Source: a virus. From it: 64,000 bases of DNA. Under the pieces are notes generated by a model. The model had not been told where the DNA came from, ran no database searches, and was given only the letters and a program-made list of their open reading frames with translations. Position numbers and translations under genes: made by a program. The DNA is taken from the IMG/VR virus record IMGVR_UViG_3300045135_002615, positions 186,001 through 250,000 of that record; one strand, given 5' to 3'. Shown in pieces: positions 14,130-21,389 of the stretch (position 1 is the stretch's first letter; each line of letters opens with the position of its first letter).

Positions 14130-14890
14130 TGGAGAACCAAATTTTTAATGAGTCCTGTTTAGACACCATGAGCCGTATGGGAGAGGGGACTATAGACTTA
14201 GTGGTTACAAGTCCCCCTTACTTTAACGCCCGCGAGTACAGCCAATACTCTGATGTCTCGTCTTATATGGAGACGATGAAAGAAATCTTTACAGAGGTTT
14301 ATCGGGTCTTGGGTGAGGCTAGGTTTCTAGCGGTCAATATATCCCCCGTCTTAGTCTCAAGAGAGAAGAGGAATGATGAGAGTAGGCGTATCCCTCTACC
14401 CTTCTACTATGTGCCTATGCTTGAGGAGATAGGTTTCTTATTTCTTGAGGACATTATATGGAAGAAGCCTGATGGGGCTGTGTACAACAGAACAGGGAAA
14501 TTCTCAACGCACCTCCGACCTCGTGCTTACAAGCCTAACTTGGTGACTGAGTATATCCTTGTGTTTCGTAAGCCGTCTGAGAAAATCTTAGACGCTTATC
14601 TCAAGGTGGGGTCACTTGTAGGGGAGAGTTATGAACGCACAAATGTGTGGGAGATGAACCCTGAGACACACAGCGACCACTCGGCTCCTTTTCCCGAAGC
14701 CCTGCCCTATAAGCTCATCGAGTACTACTCTTACGAGGGTGAGCTCGTATATGACCCCTTCTTAGGGTCAGGGACTACCGCTAAGGTGGCTAAGATGACC
14801 AAACGGAAGTACCTCGGCTCAGAGATCAATGGAGATTACTTCAAGATAGCCCAAAAGAGGATAGACCAAACACAGGAGTACTTCTTCTGA
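14129..14890 (+). CDS. DNA methyltransferase, beta class (copy 1 of a tandem pair)
   Basis: This is a 253-residue SAM-dependent amino-methyltransferase that methylates adenine N6 or cytosine N4. Motif IV is LVVTSPPYFNAREYS near residue 28, and motif I (SAM binding) is near the end, DPFLGSGTTAKVAKM, so the order is the permuted beta class. Between them lies the target-recognition region (EEIGFLFLEDIIWKKPDGAV; FSTHLRPRAYKPNLVTEYIL). The first ~30 and last ~45 residues are almost identical to the next gene, while the middle is different. It probably protects phage DNA from host restriction. Confidence 0.88.
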   Translation: MENQIFNESCLDTMSRMGEGTIDLVVTSPPYFNAREYSQYSDVSSYMETMKEIFTEVYRVLGEARFLAVNISPVLVSREKRNDESRRIPLPFYYVPMLEEIGFLFLEDIIWKKPDGAVYNRTGKFSTHLRPRAYKPNLVTEYILVFRKPSEKILDAYLKVGSLVGESYERTNVWEMNPETHSDHSAPFPEALPYKLIEYYSYEGELVYDPFLGSGTTAKVAKMTKRKYLGSEINGDYFKIAQKRIDQTQEYFF

Positions 14891-15690
14891 TGGAGAACCA
14901 TATTTTTAACGAGACTTGCTTAGATACCATGAGCCGTATGGGAGACAACTCCATAGACCTAGTGGTCACTAGCCCACCCTATGATAATCTCAGAACCTAT
15001 GATAACGACATAGATCAGACATGGGGTGAAACGGTTTGGAAGCCCATCATTTCTGAACTCTCTAGGGTAATCAAAGAAGGTGGTGTTATCGTTTGGGTTG
15101 TGAATGATGCCACCATTGATGGGGATGAGACAGGTACGAGCTTCAAACAGGCACTCTACTTTAAAGAGTGTGGTTTGAAGCTGTATGACACTATGATCTT
15201 TCAAAAGTCAGGGTGTGCCTCTCCTAGTAAGAAGAGGTATTACCCTTCTTTTGAGTATATGTTTGTATTCTCAAAAGGTCACCCTACTACATTTAACCCA
15301 ATCTTAGATCGGGAGAACAAGTGGAGAGAGAGATGGGGGAAGAAGCGAAAGAAGAGAAAAAAAGATGGTTCTTTCGGAGCAGACTATGACACCAAAGAAG
15401 CCCCTCAATTTGGTATGAGATATAACATATGGAAGTACCATCAGGGCTTCCAACGAAGCGGAGAGGATATCTTCGAGCATCCTGCCACATTTCCCGAAAA
15501 CCTAGCCCACGACCATATTATCTCTTGGTCTAACGAGGGAGATGTAGTTTACGACCCATTCTTAGGGTCTGGGACTACCGCTAAAATGGCTAAGATGACC
15601 AAACGTAAATATCTCGGTTCAGAGATCAACGCGGATTACTTCAGGTTAGCCCAAAAGAGGATAGATCAAACACAGGAGTACTTCTTCTAG
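14890..15690 (+). CDS. DNA methyltransferase, beta class (copy 2 of a tandem pair)
   Basis: This 266-residue protein has motif IV in LVVTSPPYDNLRTYDND and motif I in DPFLGSGTTAKMAKM. Its start (MENHIFNETCLDTMSRMG) and its end (AQKRIDQTQEYFF) copy the upstream gene. The middle is quite different (GVIVWVVNDATIDGDETGTS; GCASPSKKRYYPSFEYMFVF) and includes a Lys/Arg-rich loop around residues 145-160. The likely story is tandem duplication followed by exchange or divergence of the recognition domain, giving a second DNA target. It starts one base into the upstream stop codon (TGATGG). Confidence 0.88.
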   Translation: MENHIFNETCLDTMSRMGDNSIDLVVTSPPYDNLRTYDNDIDQTWGETVWKPIISELSRVIKEGGVIVWVVNDATIDGDETGTSFKQALYFKECGLKLYDTMIFQKSGCASPSKKRYYPSFEYMFVFSKGHPTTFNPILDRENKWRERWGKKRKKRKKDGSFGADYDTKEAPQFGMRYNIWKYHQGFQRSGEDIFEHPATFPENLAHDHIISWSNEGDVVYDPFLGSGTTAKMAKMTKRKYLGSEINADYFRLAQKRIDQTQEYFF

Positions 15691-15754
15691 TGGTGGTTCG
15701 ATAACCCTTCTATCAACACGAGTTGTTCATAGACTAATCTATAGGAGATACTTT

Positions 15755-16510
15755 ATGCCTTACGGTCATATTTTTATGAGGTCCTCTTCCTCTAAGTTTA
15801 TGGGATACCTAAACAAAAACATCAAAGACTACTTTGATGATGTTATGAAAAGAGCAGCAATTTATGTAGTCCACAACCGCTCCCTCTCCGACAATCCAGC
15901 TACAGAGGGTAGTTGGTATGCTGACTTTGAACGTAGCATCAAGAAGTCCATGCTAGGCAAACTCGGTGCTAACTTCAATTCTCTCACCAAAGAAGAGAGC
16001 CTTGAGCTTATGGTGGGGTTCTTTGAGGATTTTCTTGGCAAGACAGGTCGCCAATACCGACCTGTGGTTCTACCTGTCATCAAGGAGATGGAAGCTCACA
16101 TTGAGTATATTCGTGAGCTCAGACGCAAACATGAAGAGGAGCTTGCGAGGGTTCGTGAGCTCAAACAAATCGAGCAGAGAAAGAGCCAAGAAGACCAAGC
16201 TATTAAGCCCGCTGTTGGGGATATACTCTATAGCTCTAGTGGGTACAGCATGACTCTTGTCTCGTACTACAAGGTCACTAAAGTCACACCAAGTGGTAAG
16301 TCTGTCACCTTACAGAAGCTAAACGATGAGAAGACAGGTGGCGGTTTTCATGGGTACATAGTGCCCTCAAAGACATTTGAGCAACCAGGTCTTGTCCACC
16401 GTAACAAGAGAGTGCTTCTCACTAGGGATGGCTACTCCGTGAAGATCAACAACTATGAGAGGGCATACCTGTGGGACGGTAAGCCTAAATACTACAATAC
16501 GATGGACTGA
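15755..16510 (+). CDS. Hypothetical protein with conserved C-terminal phage domain
   Basis: This is a 251-residue protein. The N-terminal ~120 residues are helical and end in a coiled coil (LRRKHEEELARVRELKQIEQ). The C-terminal ~95 residues have an apparently compact beta domain: VGDILYSSSGYSMTLVSYYK-VTKVTPSGKSVTLQKL, with a terminal YLWDGKPKYYNTMD. I recall similar domains (GDIFxxSWGYDQTNVxFYQV, WDGKPKYxT) in other phage and plasmid proteins of unknown role. AGGAGA precedes the ATG. Confidence 0.65.
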   Translation: MPYGHIFMRSSSSKFMGYLNKNIKDYFDDVMKRAAIYVVHNRSLSDNPATEGSWYADFERSIKKSMLGKLGANFNSLTKEESLELMVGFFEDFLGKTGRQYRPVVLPVIKEMEAHIEYIRELRRKHEEELARVRELKQIEQRKSQEDQAIKPAVGDILYSSSGYSMTLVSYYKVTKVTPSGKSVTLQKLNDEKTGGGFHGYIVPSKTFEQPGLVHRNKRVLLTRDGYSVKINNYERAYLWDGKPKYYNTMD

Positions 16511-16549
16511 TTGGGTATCATACTCCACAGACCAACACGGAGGTGTTAG

Positions 16550-17050
16550 ATGTGGAGGAATGGCAAGGGAGATAAAGTGACCCTTACAGATGTTCTCTCA
16601 TTTGTTGAGAAGGCTCATGCAGTAGGGTCACAGGTAGTAGTTGGTACAGATAGTCAGCCTTTCAATCATGGCACTTTCTCTGTGACCGTAATCGCATTCC
16701 TCTCTAGTGATCGCTCCGTGCATGGCAGGTACTTTTACTTAGAACACTCAGAGCTGACTAAACACCACAATCTTTTTGAGAGGATTTATCACGAGGTGAG
16801 CCTCACGATAAACCTACTACATGAGATCAAGCATTTGACCCCTATAGAGGACATAGAAGTCCATATAGACGTGAGCCCTGATAATGGGAAAACAAAGACC
16901 TCACGTTGGTCAAATACCCTTGTTTCGATGGTTAGAGGGTATGGCGTTCGTGAGGTCTGTGTGAAGCCTTCTTCTTGGTGTGCTTCTAAGTTAGCAGATG
17001 CTTACACCAAGAAGAGGAGTATTCGTGTACTGAGGAACAGGGCTCAATAG
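16550..17050 (+). CDS. YkuK/DUF458-family RNase H-fold protein
   Basis: This 166-residue protein matches the family's length and motif order: VVVGTDSQPFNHGTFSVTVI (first catalytic Asp), EDIEVHIDVSPDNGKTKTS (second Asp with GKT) and LVSMVRGYGVREVCVKPSSW-CASKLAD (C-terminal Asp). The family is predicted to have an RNase H-like fold, but its substrate is not established. A GGAGGTG site precedes the ATG. It converges with the tagged gene at 17044, overlapping by seven bases. Confidence 0.72.
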   Translation: MWRNGKGDKVTLTDVLSFVEKAHAVGSQVVVGTDSQPFNHGTFSVTVIAFLSSDRSVHGRYFYLEHSELTKHHNLFERIYHEVSLTINLLHEIKHLTPIEDIEVHIDVSPDNGKTKTSRWSNTLVSMVRGYGVREVCVKPSSWCASKLADAYTKKRSIRVLRNRAQ

Positions 17051-17460
17051 TCGAAGTCTAGGGAGATCTCCAAGAGCTTGATCTCATCCTCTTCGAGAGG
17101 CTCACCGAGTACACTGATCACCATCTCGTAACGGAAGGTCACATCGGGGTCTCCCTCTTCGGGGTAATCTTCACTGTACGCTTTGACTTCCATAGAGTCG
17201 TCATCAGCCCAGTTAACCCAACCAAGATCCTTTAATCTCTCCTTCTTGATAAAGGAGAGTAGGTCTTCAAGGCTCTTGAACTTCTGCTTACGGTACATGG
17301 TGGCATAATCCTGCTCATAGTCACCGCTACCATCAGGGGAGAACCTAGTCTCTACGGAATAGACTGAAACCTCGAACCTATCCTTAGCGGGTTTCCCCCT
17401 AAGAGTCTTTTTTTCAAGGCGGGCAATGCGGCTCTCTAGCTCACTTATCTTGTTGATCAT
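17044..17460 (-). CDS. Coiled-coil-tagged acidic protein
   Basis: This is a 138-residue protein. Residues 1-17 (MINKISELESRIARLEK) are the shared tag. The rest is acidic and probably alpha/beta (DRFEVSVYSVETRFSPDGSG; FKSLEDLLSFIKKERLKDLG; RYEMVISVLGEPLEEDEIK) ending in LDFDY. No known family is apparent. A GGAT/AAAGGA site lies before the ATG, and a weak late-promoter-like element (AACTTATTTATAAAT) is 31 bases upstream. Confidence 0.7.
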   Translation of the reverse strand: MINKISELESRIARLEKKTLRGKPAKDRFEVSVYSVETRFSPDGSGDYEQDYATMYRKQKFKSLEDLLSFIKKERLKDLGWVNWADDDSMEVKAYSEDYPEEGDPDVTFRYEMVISVLGEPLEEDEIKLLEISLDFDY

Positions 17461-17490
17461 TGATCAAATCCTTTCATTACATGTGTAAGG

Positions 17491-17505
17491 ATTTATAAAT
17501 AAGTT
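17491..17505 (-). promoter_or_regulatory. Weak late-promoter-like element AACTTATTTATAAAT
   Basis: This variant of the recurring element reads leftward 31 bases before 17460; it is more AT-rich than the consensus and less certain. Confidence 0.3.
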
Positions 17506-17866
17506 ATCGTTTCCTGTTAGGGTTTCTTGCTTCGTAGTCGATGCGTGCTTTTTGCTTACGGCACTTATCCGAGCAGTATCTTTTTCTGTCTTGAGCCACA
17601 ACTTCTGTGCAATCGTAGTTGTCACAGACCTTGATCGTGACTTCAACGATTTTTGAGATCTTTTCGTTTTGCTGTTGTTGCATCTCTTCTTGTGTGTGTG
17701 GGTATCCCGTCATGCTTCTACCTGGGCATGGGTGATACCAACAGCTCTCATTACTCTCAGGGTAACTTGGGGAGGTAAGTCGAGAGAGGCACTTCCACTT
17801 CTTTTTTCCATCGGAGTCGATAAACCAATGGACTCTGCATTTTCTTGAACCATCTAAAATAGCCAT
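17504..17866 (-). CDS. Zinc-ribbon protein
   Basis: This is a 120-residue protein. The C-terminal part is a four-Cys zinc finger: CDNYDCTEVVAQDRKRYCSD-KC, followed by RKQKARIDYEARNPNRKR, a basic end that could touch nucleic acid. The N-terminal ~65 residues hold additional Cys and Trp (SRKCRVHWFIDSDGKKKWKC; ESCWYHPCPG) and may form a second zinc site. The pattern CxxxxC...YCSxxCRxxxxRxxYxxRNP is common in short phage and HNH-associated proteins. Role unknown. Confidence 0.65.
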   Translation of the reverse strand: MAILDGSRKCRVHWFIDSDGKKKWKCLSRLTSPSYPESNESCWYHPCPGRSMTGYPHTQEEMQQQQNEKISKIVEVTIKVCDNYDCTEVVAQDRKRYCSDKCRKQKARIDYEARNPNRKR

Positions 17867-17948
17867 ACTTGTGTTCCCACTTTAAGTTGTTTTAATCGTC
17901 CAATACCATACAATCGGTATAGTGGCACACTAACAGAAAGGCGGAAGA

Positions 17949-18692
17949 ATGTCACAGGATTTTAGGGAGAGACTTGTACCTCTATTCGGGGATAACATGG
18001 GCGGAGTAGCCTATGTTCAGCACATGGGAGATGACTTAACTCAAGTAAACGCAGCTCGTGCGTCACTAGGTAAAGTATCGACAGAGATGGGTGCTTCGGA
18101 ACTCCGTCTCTCTAACTTCTTAATCAGATCTGGTCACACAAGCACCTCTGAGCATAATACGCTCACCCTTTGGTTCAAAGTACCGATGTTCGTTGCTCGT
18201 CAACACATGCGACATAGAACCTTCTCATACAATGAGATCAGCCGTAGATACACCGCTGAATCTATTGAGTTCTACTTCCCTGAGAGTATGAGGCTTCAAG
18301 ACACCAAGAACCGCCAAGCAAGTCTTAACGAGCTAATAGATCCTCCTATGGACATCTATCCACAGATGCTTGAGTCCCGTAAATGTACTGAGGCTATCCG
18401 TTACCATACGATGCTCTCGGTACAGCTCTTTGAAGAGATGGTCGAGAAGGGTATAGCCCGCGAACAAGCTCGTATGGTGCTCCCTCAGAACCTCTATACA
18501 ACATATTGGTGTACGGGTAGCCTTCACAATTGGATTAATAGCTTCATAGCTAAGAGAGACCATGAGGATGCCCAATGGGAGATGAGGGTTGTCGCTAGAG
18601 AGGTGAGCCGTCAAATCTCAGAGGTTTGGCCTATCTTGCACGAGAACTTTGTCAAGCATGGGAAGATCCCCGCACTTGATTCTCCTATCTGA
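17949..18692 (+). CDS. thyX: FAD-dependent thymidylate synthase
   Basis: This 247-residue enzyme methylates dUMP to dTMP using methylene-tetrahydrofolate, NADPH and FAD. The ThyX signature RHRTFSYNEISRRY is present at residues ~86-99, preceded by LTLWFKVPMFVARQHMRHR, and SEHNTLTLWFK earlier is also typical. The C-terminal region has AREQARMVLPQNLYTTYWCTG, the substrate-binding helix. Length is typical. Together with the RNR and thymidine kinase genes it secures dTTP for phage replication. A TCGGTATAGTGGCAC sequence upstream may hold its -10 region. Confidence 0.96.
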   Translation: MSQDFRERLVPLFGDNMGGVAYVQHMGDDLTQVNAARASLGKVSTEMGASELRLSNFLIRSGHTSTSEHNTLTLWFKVPMFVARQHMRHRTFSYNEISRRYTAESIEFYFPESMRLQDTKNRQASLNELIDPPMDIYPQMLESRKCTEAIRYHTMLSVQLFEEMVEKGIAREQARMVLPQNLYTTYWCTGSLHNWINSFIAKRDHEDAQWEMRVVAREVSRQISEVWPILHENFVKHGKIPALDSPI

Positions 18693-18721
18693 TCTATAAG
18701 GGAGATGAAAGGAGATTACTA

Positions 18722-18907
18722 ATGAAAAGACATTTGACCCCACTCATCCTCAGCCACACCTCATCTCGCAGGTATGACCGACAGCGTCTCTTGAAGGCGA
18801 TTGATAAGCTGACCCCTGAAGAGCAAGCAGACCTATTTGCTATCCTCCAAGACAAGACCGAGGAAGCACAGAAGTACAAGACCTTATCCCGCAGACGCAT
18901 GTTCTAA
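18722..18907 (+). CDS. Small helical hypothetical protein
   Basis: This 61-residue basic protein (MKRHLTPLILSHTSSRRYDR; LTPEEQADLFAILQDKTEEA; ends SRRRMF) is probably two helices. A good AAAGGAGA site lies before the ATG and it follows thyX by 29 bases, so it is likely cotranscribed. No family is recognised. Confidence 0.6.
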   Translation: MKRHLTPLILSHTSSRRYDRQRLLKAIDKLTPEEQADLFAILQDKTEEAQKYKTLSRRRMF

Positions 18908-18908
18908 T

Positions 18909-18920
18909 AGGTCTTTTATC
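18909..18920 (+). promoter_or_regulatory. Late-promoter-like element AGGTCTTTTATC
   Basis: It lies directly after the stop at 18907 and 40 bases before the start at 18960. Confidence 0.4.
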
Positions 18921-18959
18921 TCATAGACCTCTCTAACAGATGACAGAGAGGTCTATGAG

Positions 18960-19511
18960 ATGAGAAGAATAGCAAAAGCAAACGTAACACCGATCAGACA
19001 GAGGACACAGTTCTCTTGCGTGTCTACTTCAACGTGTATGGCACTCAATGCGGTCGGTGTTAAGTGTACCGAGGACGAGGTTAATGAGGTTATCGGTGCT
19101 CGTCCCATGCAAGGTGCAAGGTGGGAAGAGGTGCTCGCATGTGCTCAGTATTTCGGGTGTAGGGCAACGCTTACGACACCTGCAACTCTCACCCAAGTTA
19201 AGGCTTGGACTGACGCAGGTAAACCTGTTCTCATCGCATGGAACCCAGAGGGGCGGGATTGGAGCCATGCAAGTCTTATCTTTGATGTGACGGGTGAAAA
19301 GGGAAGCTATGTCGTCCATGTAGCTGATCCTAACATCCCTAACCCTGACAAGACAACCCGTGAGGTTAGTGAGGATGAGTTCTACTCAAAGTGGTACGAG
19401 AAGTGGCCTAACTATTTAGTACGTCGCCCCGCTCTCATGATTGAGCGAGAGGTCTGTGAGAATGGTAGGCAACTTATGGCGAGTAAGATCGCGTCTAAGT
19501 ACCTACGCTAA
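18960..19511 (+). CDS. C39-like papain-fold cysteine peptidase
   Basis: This 183-residue protein begins with the C39-type signature: Gln and Cys in RQRTQFSCVSTSTCMALNAV (Cys ~20), His in GRDWSHASLIFDV (~102) and Asp in VHVADPNIPNPD (~121). C39-like peptidases cleave leader peptides; in phages the substrate is unknown, and it might process virion proteins. There is no membrane or ABC domain, so it is not a bacteriocin exporter. A late-promoter-like element precedes it. The activity is inferred from the spacing of Cys, His and Asp. Confidence 0.68.
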   Translation: MRRIAKANVTPIRQRTQFSCVSTSTCMALNAVGVKCTEDEVNEVIGARPMQGARWEEVLACAQYFGCRATLTTPATLTQVKAWTDAGKPVLIAWNPEGRDWSHASLIFDVTGEKGSYVVHVADPNIPNPDKTTREVSEDEFYSKWYEKWPNYLVRRPALMIEREVCENGRQLMASKIASKYLR

Positions 19512-19524
19512 TAGTTCATTTATC
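19512..19524 (+). promoter_or_regulatory. Late-promoter-like element AGTTCATTTATCC
   Basis: It directly follows the stop at 19511 and lies 40 bases before the start at 19565. Confidence 0.4.
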
Positions 19525-19564
19525 CATAGGCATATGCAACTAGATGCCACCGTGAGGTATGACC

Positions 19565-20671
19565 ATGTCAGACATCTTCGATAAGATTACAAAAGACTTT
19601 CTACGCTCAAAGAGAGCTAACTTTGCTCAACCCCTTCGTCTCCAACCTGACTACGGCGAGAGGCAGGCTGAGCTTGACATCCAAGCACGCTTCCATGAAG
19701 GACCTCAAGGTCGCAAGGAGTTTAAGGAATGGATGGGAGATCAACCTAAAGATTTCCAAGAGGAGTGGGAAGCGAACACTGAGGAGTATGGGGATAAGTT
19801 CAAGAAGGCACGCTTCCATGAAGGACCTCAAGGTCGTAAAGAGTTTAAGGAATGGATGGGAGATCAGCCTGAAGATTTCCAAGAGGAGTGGGAGGCGAAT
19901 ACAGAGGAGTATGGGGATAAGTTCAAGAACGCCTCCGACTTCTTTGCTGAAGATCACCTACCTGGCTCATACATGAGCCGTCAGAATCTAAGAGACATTA
20001 ATGACATGTCTGAATTCATCGAGGAGGACATTGGAGAGGAGGAGCTAGAGGATTGGGTTGAGGATAAGATTTCCCATGCTCATGCTGACCTTAATGATGT
20101 GGCTCGTTATAGGGGCTATCGTGACCGCCACACTGAAGAGACGTTCAAGCAAGCAGCTACCTTCTTGGGTGGAGGTATTGAGAGCGATCTTTATGACGAG
20201 TATGACTTCGATGAGTTTGAAGATATGCCCATGTCACGCACAGCGGCAGCTTCGGGTCTTTATGGGTACACCAAGAGAGTTCAAGGGGACGTTGAGTCTG
20301 CTATCCGTAAGCTACAGAAGAAGGTGGACAGCCTAGCTCGTTTCGTAGAGTCTAAGCACCCTGAAGCGGGCTCATACTTTTCTGCAAGAGCAGAGAACGC
20401 AACTTGCCCCGCTTCAAAAGCGTTGAGTAGAGCGTGCTTGATTAACAAGGCACCGAGTAGAGTGCTCAATGGTCCTTACGGCTTTAAGTCTTCTGTGGCT
20501 AAGGCTTCTCAGAAGGCGATCTCGGACTTGATCCTTTACTCAGGCGAGGTTGCACATGGTCTATACCTCAAGGATAGAGCACATGTACCTTTCTTGAAGG
20601 AGCACCTTCGTAGGAAGCGTTGCCCTCTGACACGGCTCATTATCGAAGCTCTCCCTTCCGATGCTATCTAA
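19565..20671 (+). CDS. Acidic repeat protein, probable virion-associated
   Basis: This protein has 368 residues from ATG 19565 (GAGG seven bases upstream). The N-terminus has SKRANFAQPLRLQPDYGERQ, whose QPLRLxxDY core also occurs in the N-terminal arm of the major capsid protein. Two 41-residue tandem repeats follow (each starting ARFHEGPQGRKEFKEWMG), then an acidic region (EFIEEDIGEEELEDWVEDK), a coiled coil (VESAIRKLQKKVDSLARFV) and a basic C-terminal domain with paired Cys (ATCPASKALSRACL; RRKRCPLTRLI). It overlaps the outer-membrane protein gene by 11 bases. Function unknown; the capsid-like motif suggests packaging or assembly. Confidence 0.7.
   Translation: MSDIFDKITKDFLRSKRANFAQPLRLQPDYGERQAELDIQARFHEGPQGRKEFKEWMGDQPKDFQEEWEANTEEYGDKFKKARFHEGPQGRKEFKEWMGDQPEDFQEEWEANTEEYGDKFKNASDFFAEDHLPGSYMSRQNLRDINDMSEFIEEDIGEEELEDWVEDKISHAHADLNDVARYRGYRDRHTEETFKQAATFLGGGIESDLYDEYDFDEFEDMPMSRTAAASGLYGYTKRVQGDVESAIRKLQKKVDSLARFVESKHPEAGSYFSARAENATCPASKALSRACLINKAPSRVLNGPYGFKSSVAKASQKAISDLILYSGEVAHGLYLKDRAHVPFLKEHLRRKRCPLTRLIIEALPSDAI
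19685..19930 (+). repeat. Two 123-bp in-frame tandem repeats
   Basis: Units 19685-19807 and 19808-19930 differ at only about ten positions, mostly synonymous (one Lys to Glu change among the replacements), so the duplication is recent or under selection. Each unit encodes a charged, Trp-containing helical segment (KDFQEEWEANTEEYGDKFKK). Confidence 0.93.
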
Positions 20672-21389
20672 GATTTTTGGGCTCTTAGTCTTCTTCTTCC
20701 CTGTAGTCTGTCATGGGCAAGTGGTAGATGTTGAGACTAATAGAGAGACTACATCAGAGGGTCTACATGGCTCATTTGAGCTTGGTGCTTCTCTTCAGAA
20801 AGGCAACGTAGATGTCTTTCAGTATGCAACCGCCATACGGGTTGACTACTTGAAGGATGGGCATCACCTCTTTTTGATTGGCTCCACTCTGTATGGAGAG
20901 GATAAGGGTAAGGCTTTCCAAGATGAGTCTTATGGACACTTGAGATGGGCTCTGATGAACACACATGGTGTAGGTGGAGAGCTGTTCACTCAAGTGCAGG
21001 AGGCAAGGTTTAAGATGCTCTCCCTTCGCCAGCTTGTTGGAGGAGGTGCGAGAATGTCCTTCTTAAAGGGAAACTTCGCTATGGGTGTCGGCTGTATGTC
21101 TGACTATGAGCTCTTATCAAGTGGCTCTGATGGGCTTGTAGCTCGATGGAATACCTACTTGAGGGTGGCTACAGGAGGCGACCTTAAAATGGGTCTATTG
21201 GCTTATTTCCAGCCTCATATAACACAGCTTGAAGATTATCGAGTATTGAGCCAGGCATCAATAGAGTTCAAGATCGGTGAGGCTTTATCGGTTTCACAGG
21301 ATTTTGTTCACACCTACGACACTAGACCCCCTCAAGGTGTGGTTGTGTCTGATGTCCAAACCATCATTAAGCTAAAGGTCAAACTATGA
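20661..21389 (+). CDS. DUF481-like outer-membrane beta-barrel protein
   Basis: This 242-residue protein has a clear signal peptide: MLSKIFGLLVFFFPVVCHG, with cleavage probably before QVVDVE. The mature part reads as alternating amphipathic strands and matches the DUF481/YdiY pattern: GSFELGASLQKGNVDVFQYA, DESYGHLRWALMNTHGVGGE and ARFKMLSLRQLVGGGARM. It would be inserted in the host outer membrane through the host machinery. Its start lies in the end of the preceding gene, without an obvious ribosome site, so it is probably translationally coupled, and it overlaps the metalloprotease gene by four bases. A phage-borne protein of this type could alter surface receptors or exclude other phages (inference). 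Confidence 0.82.
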   Translation: MLSKIFGLLVFFFPVVCHGQVVDVETNRETTSEGLHGSFELGASLQKGNVDVFQYATAIRVDYLKDGHHLFLIGSTLYGEDKGKAFQDESYGHLRWALMNTHGVGGELFTQVQEARFKMLSLRQLVGGGARMSFLKGNFAMGVGCMSDYELLSSGSDGLVARWNTYLRVATGGDLKMGLLAYFQPHITQLEDYRVLSQASIEFKIGEALSVSQDFVHTYDTRPPQGVVVSDVQTIIKLKVKL

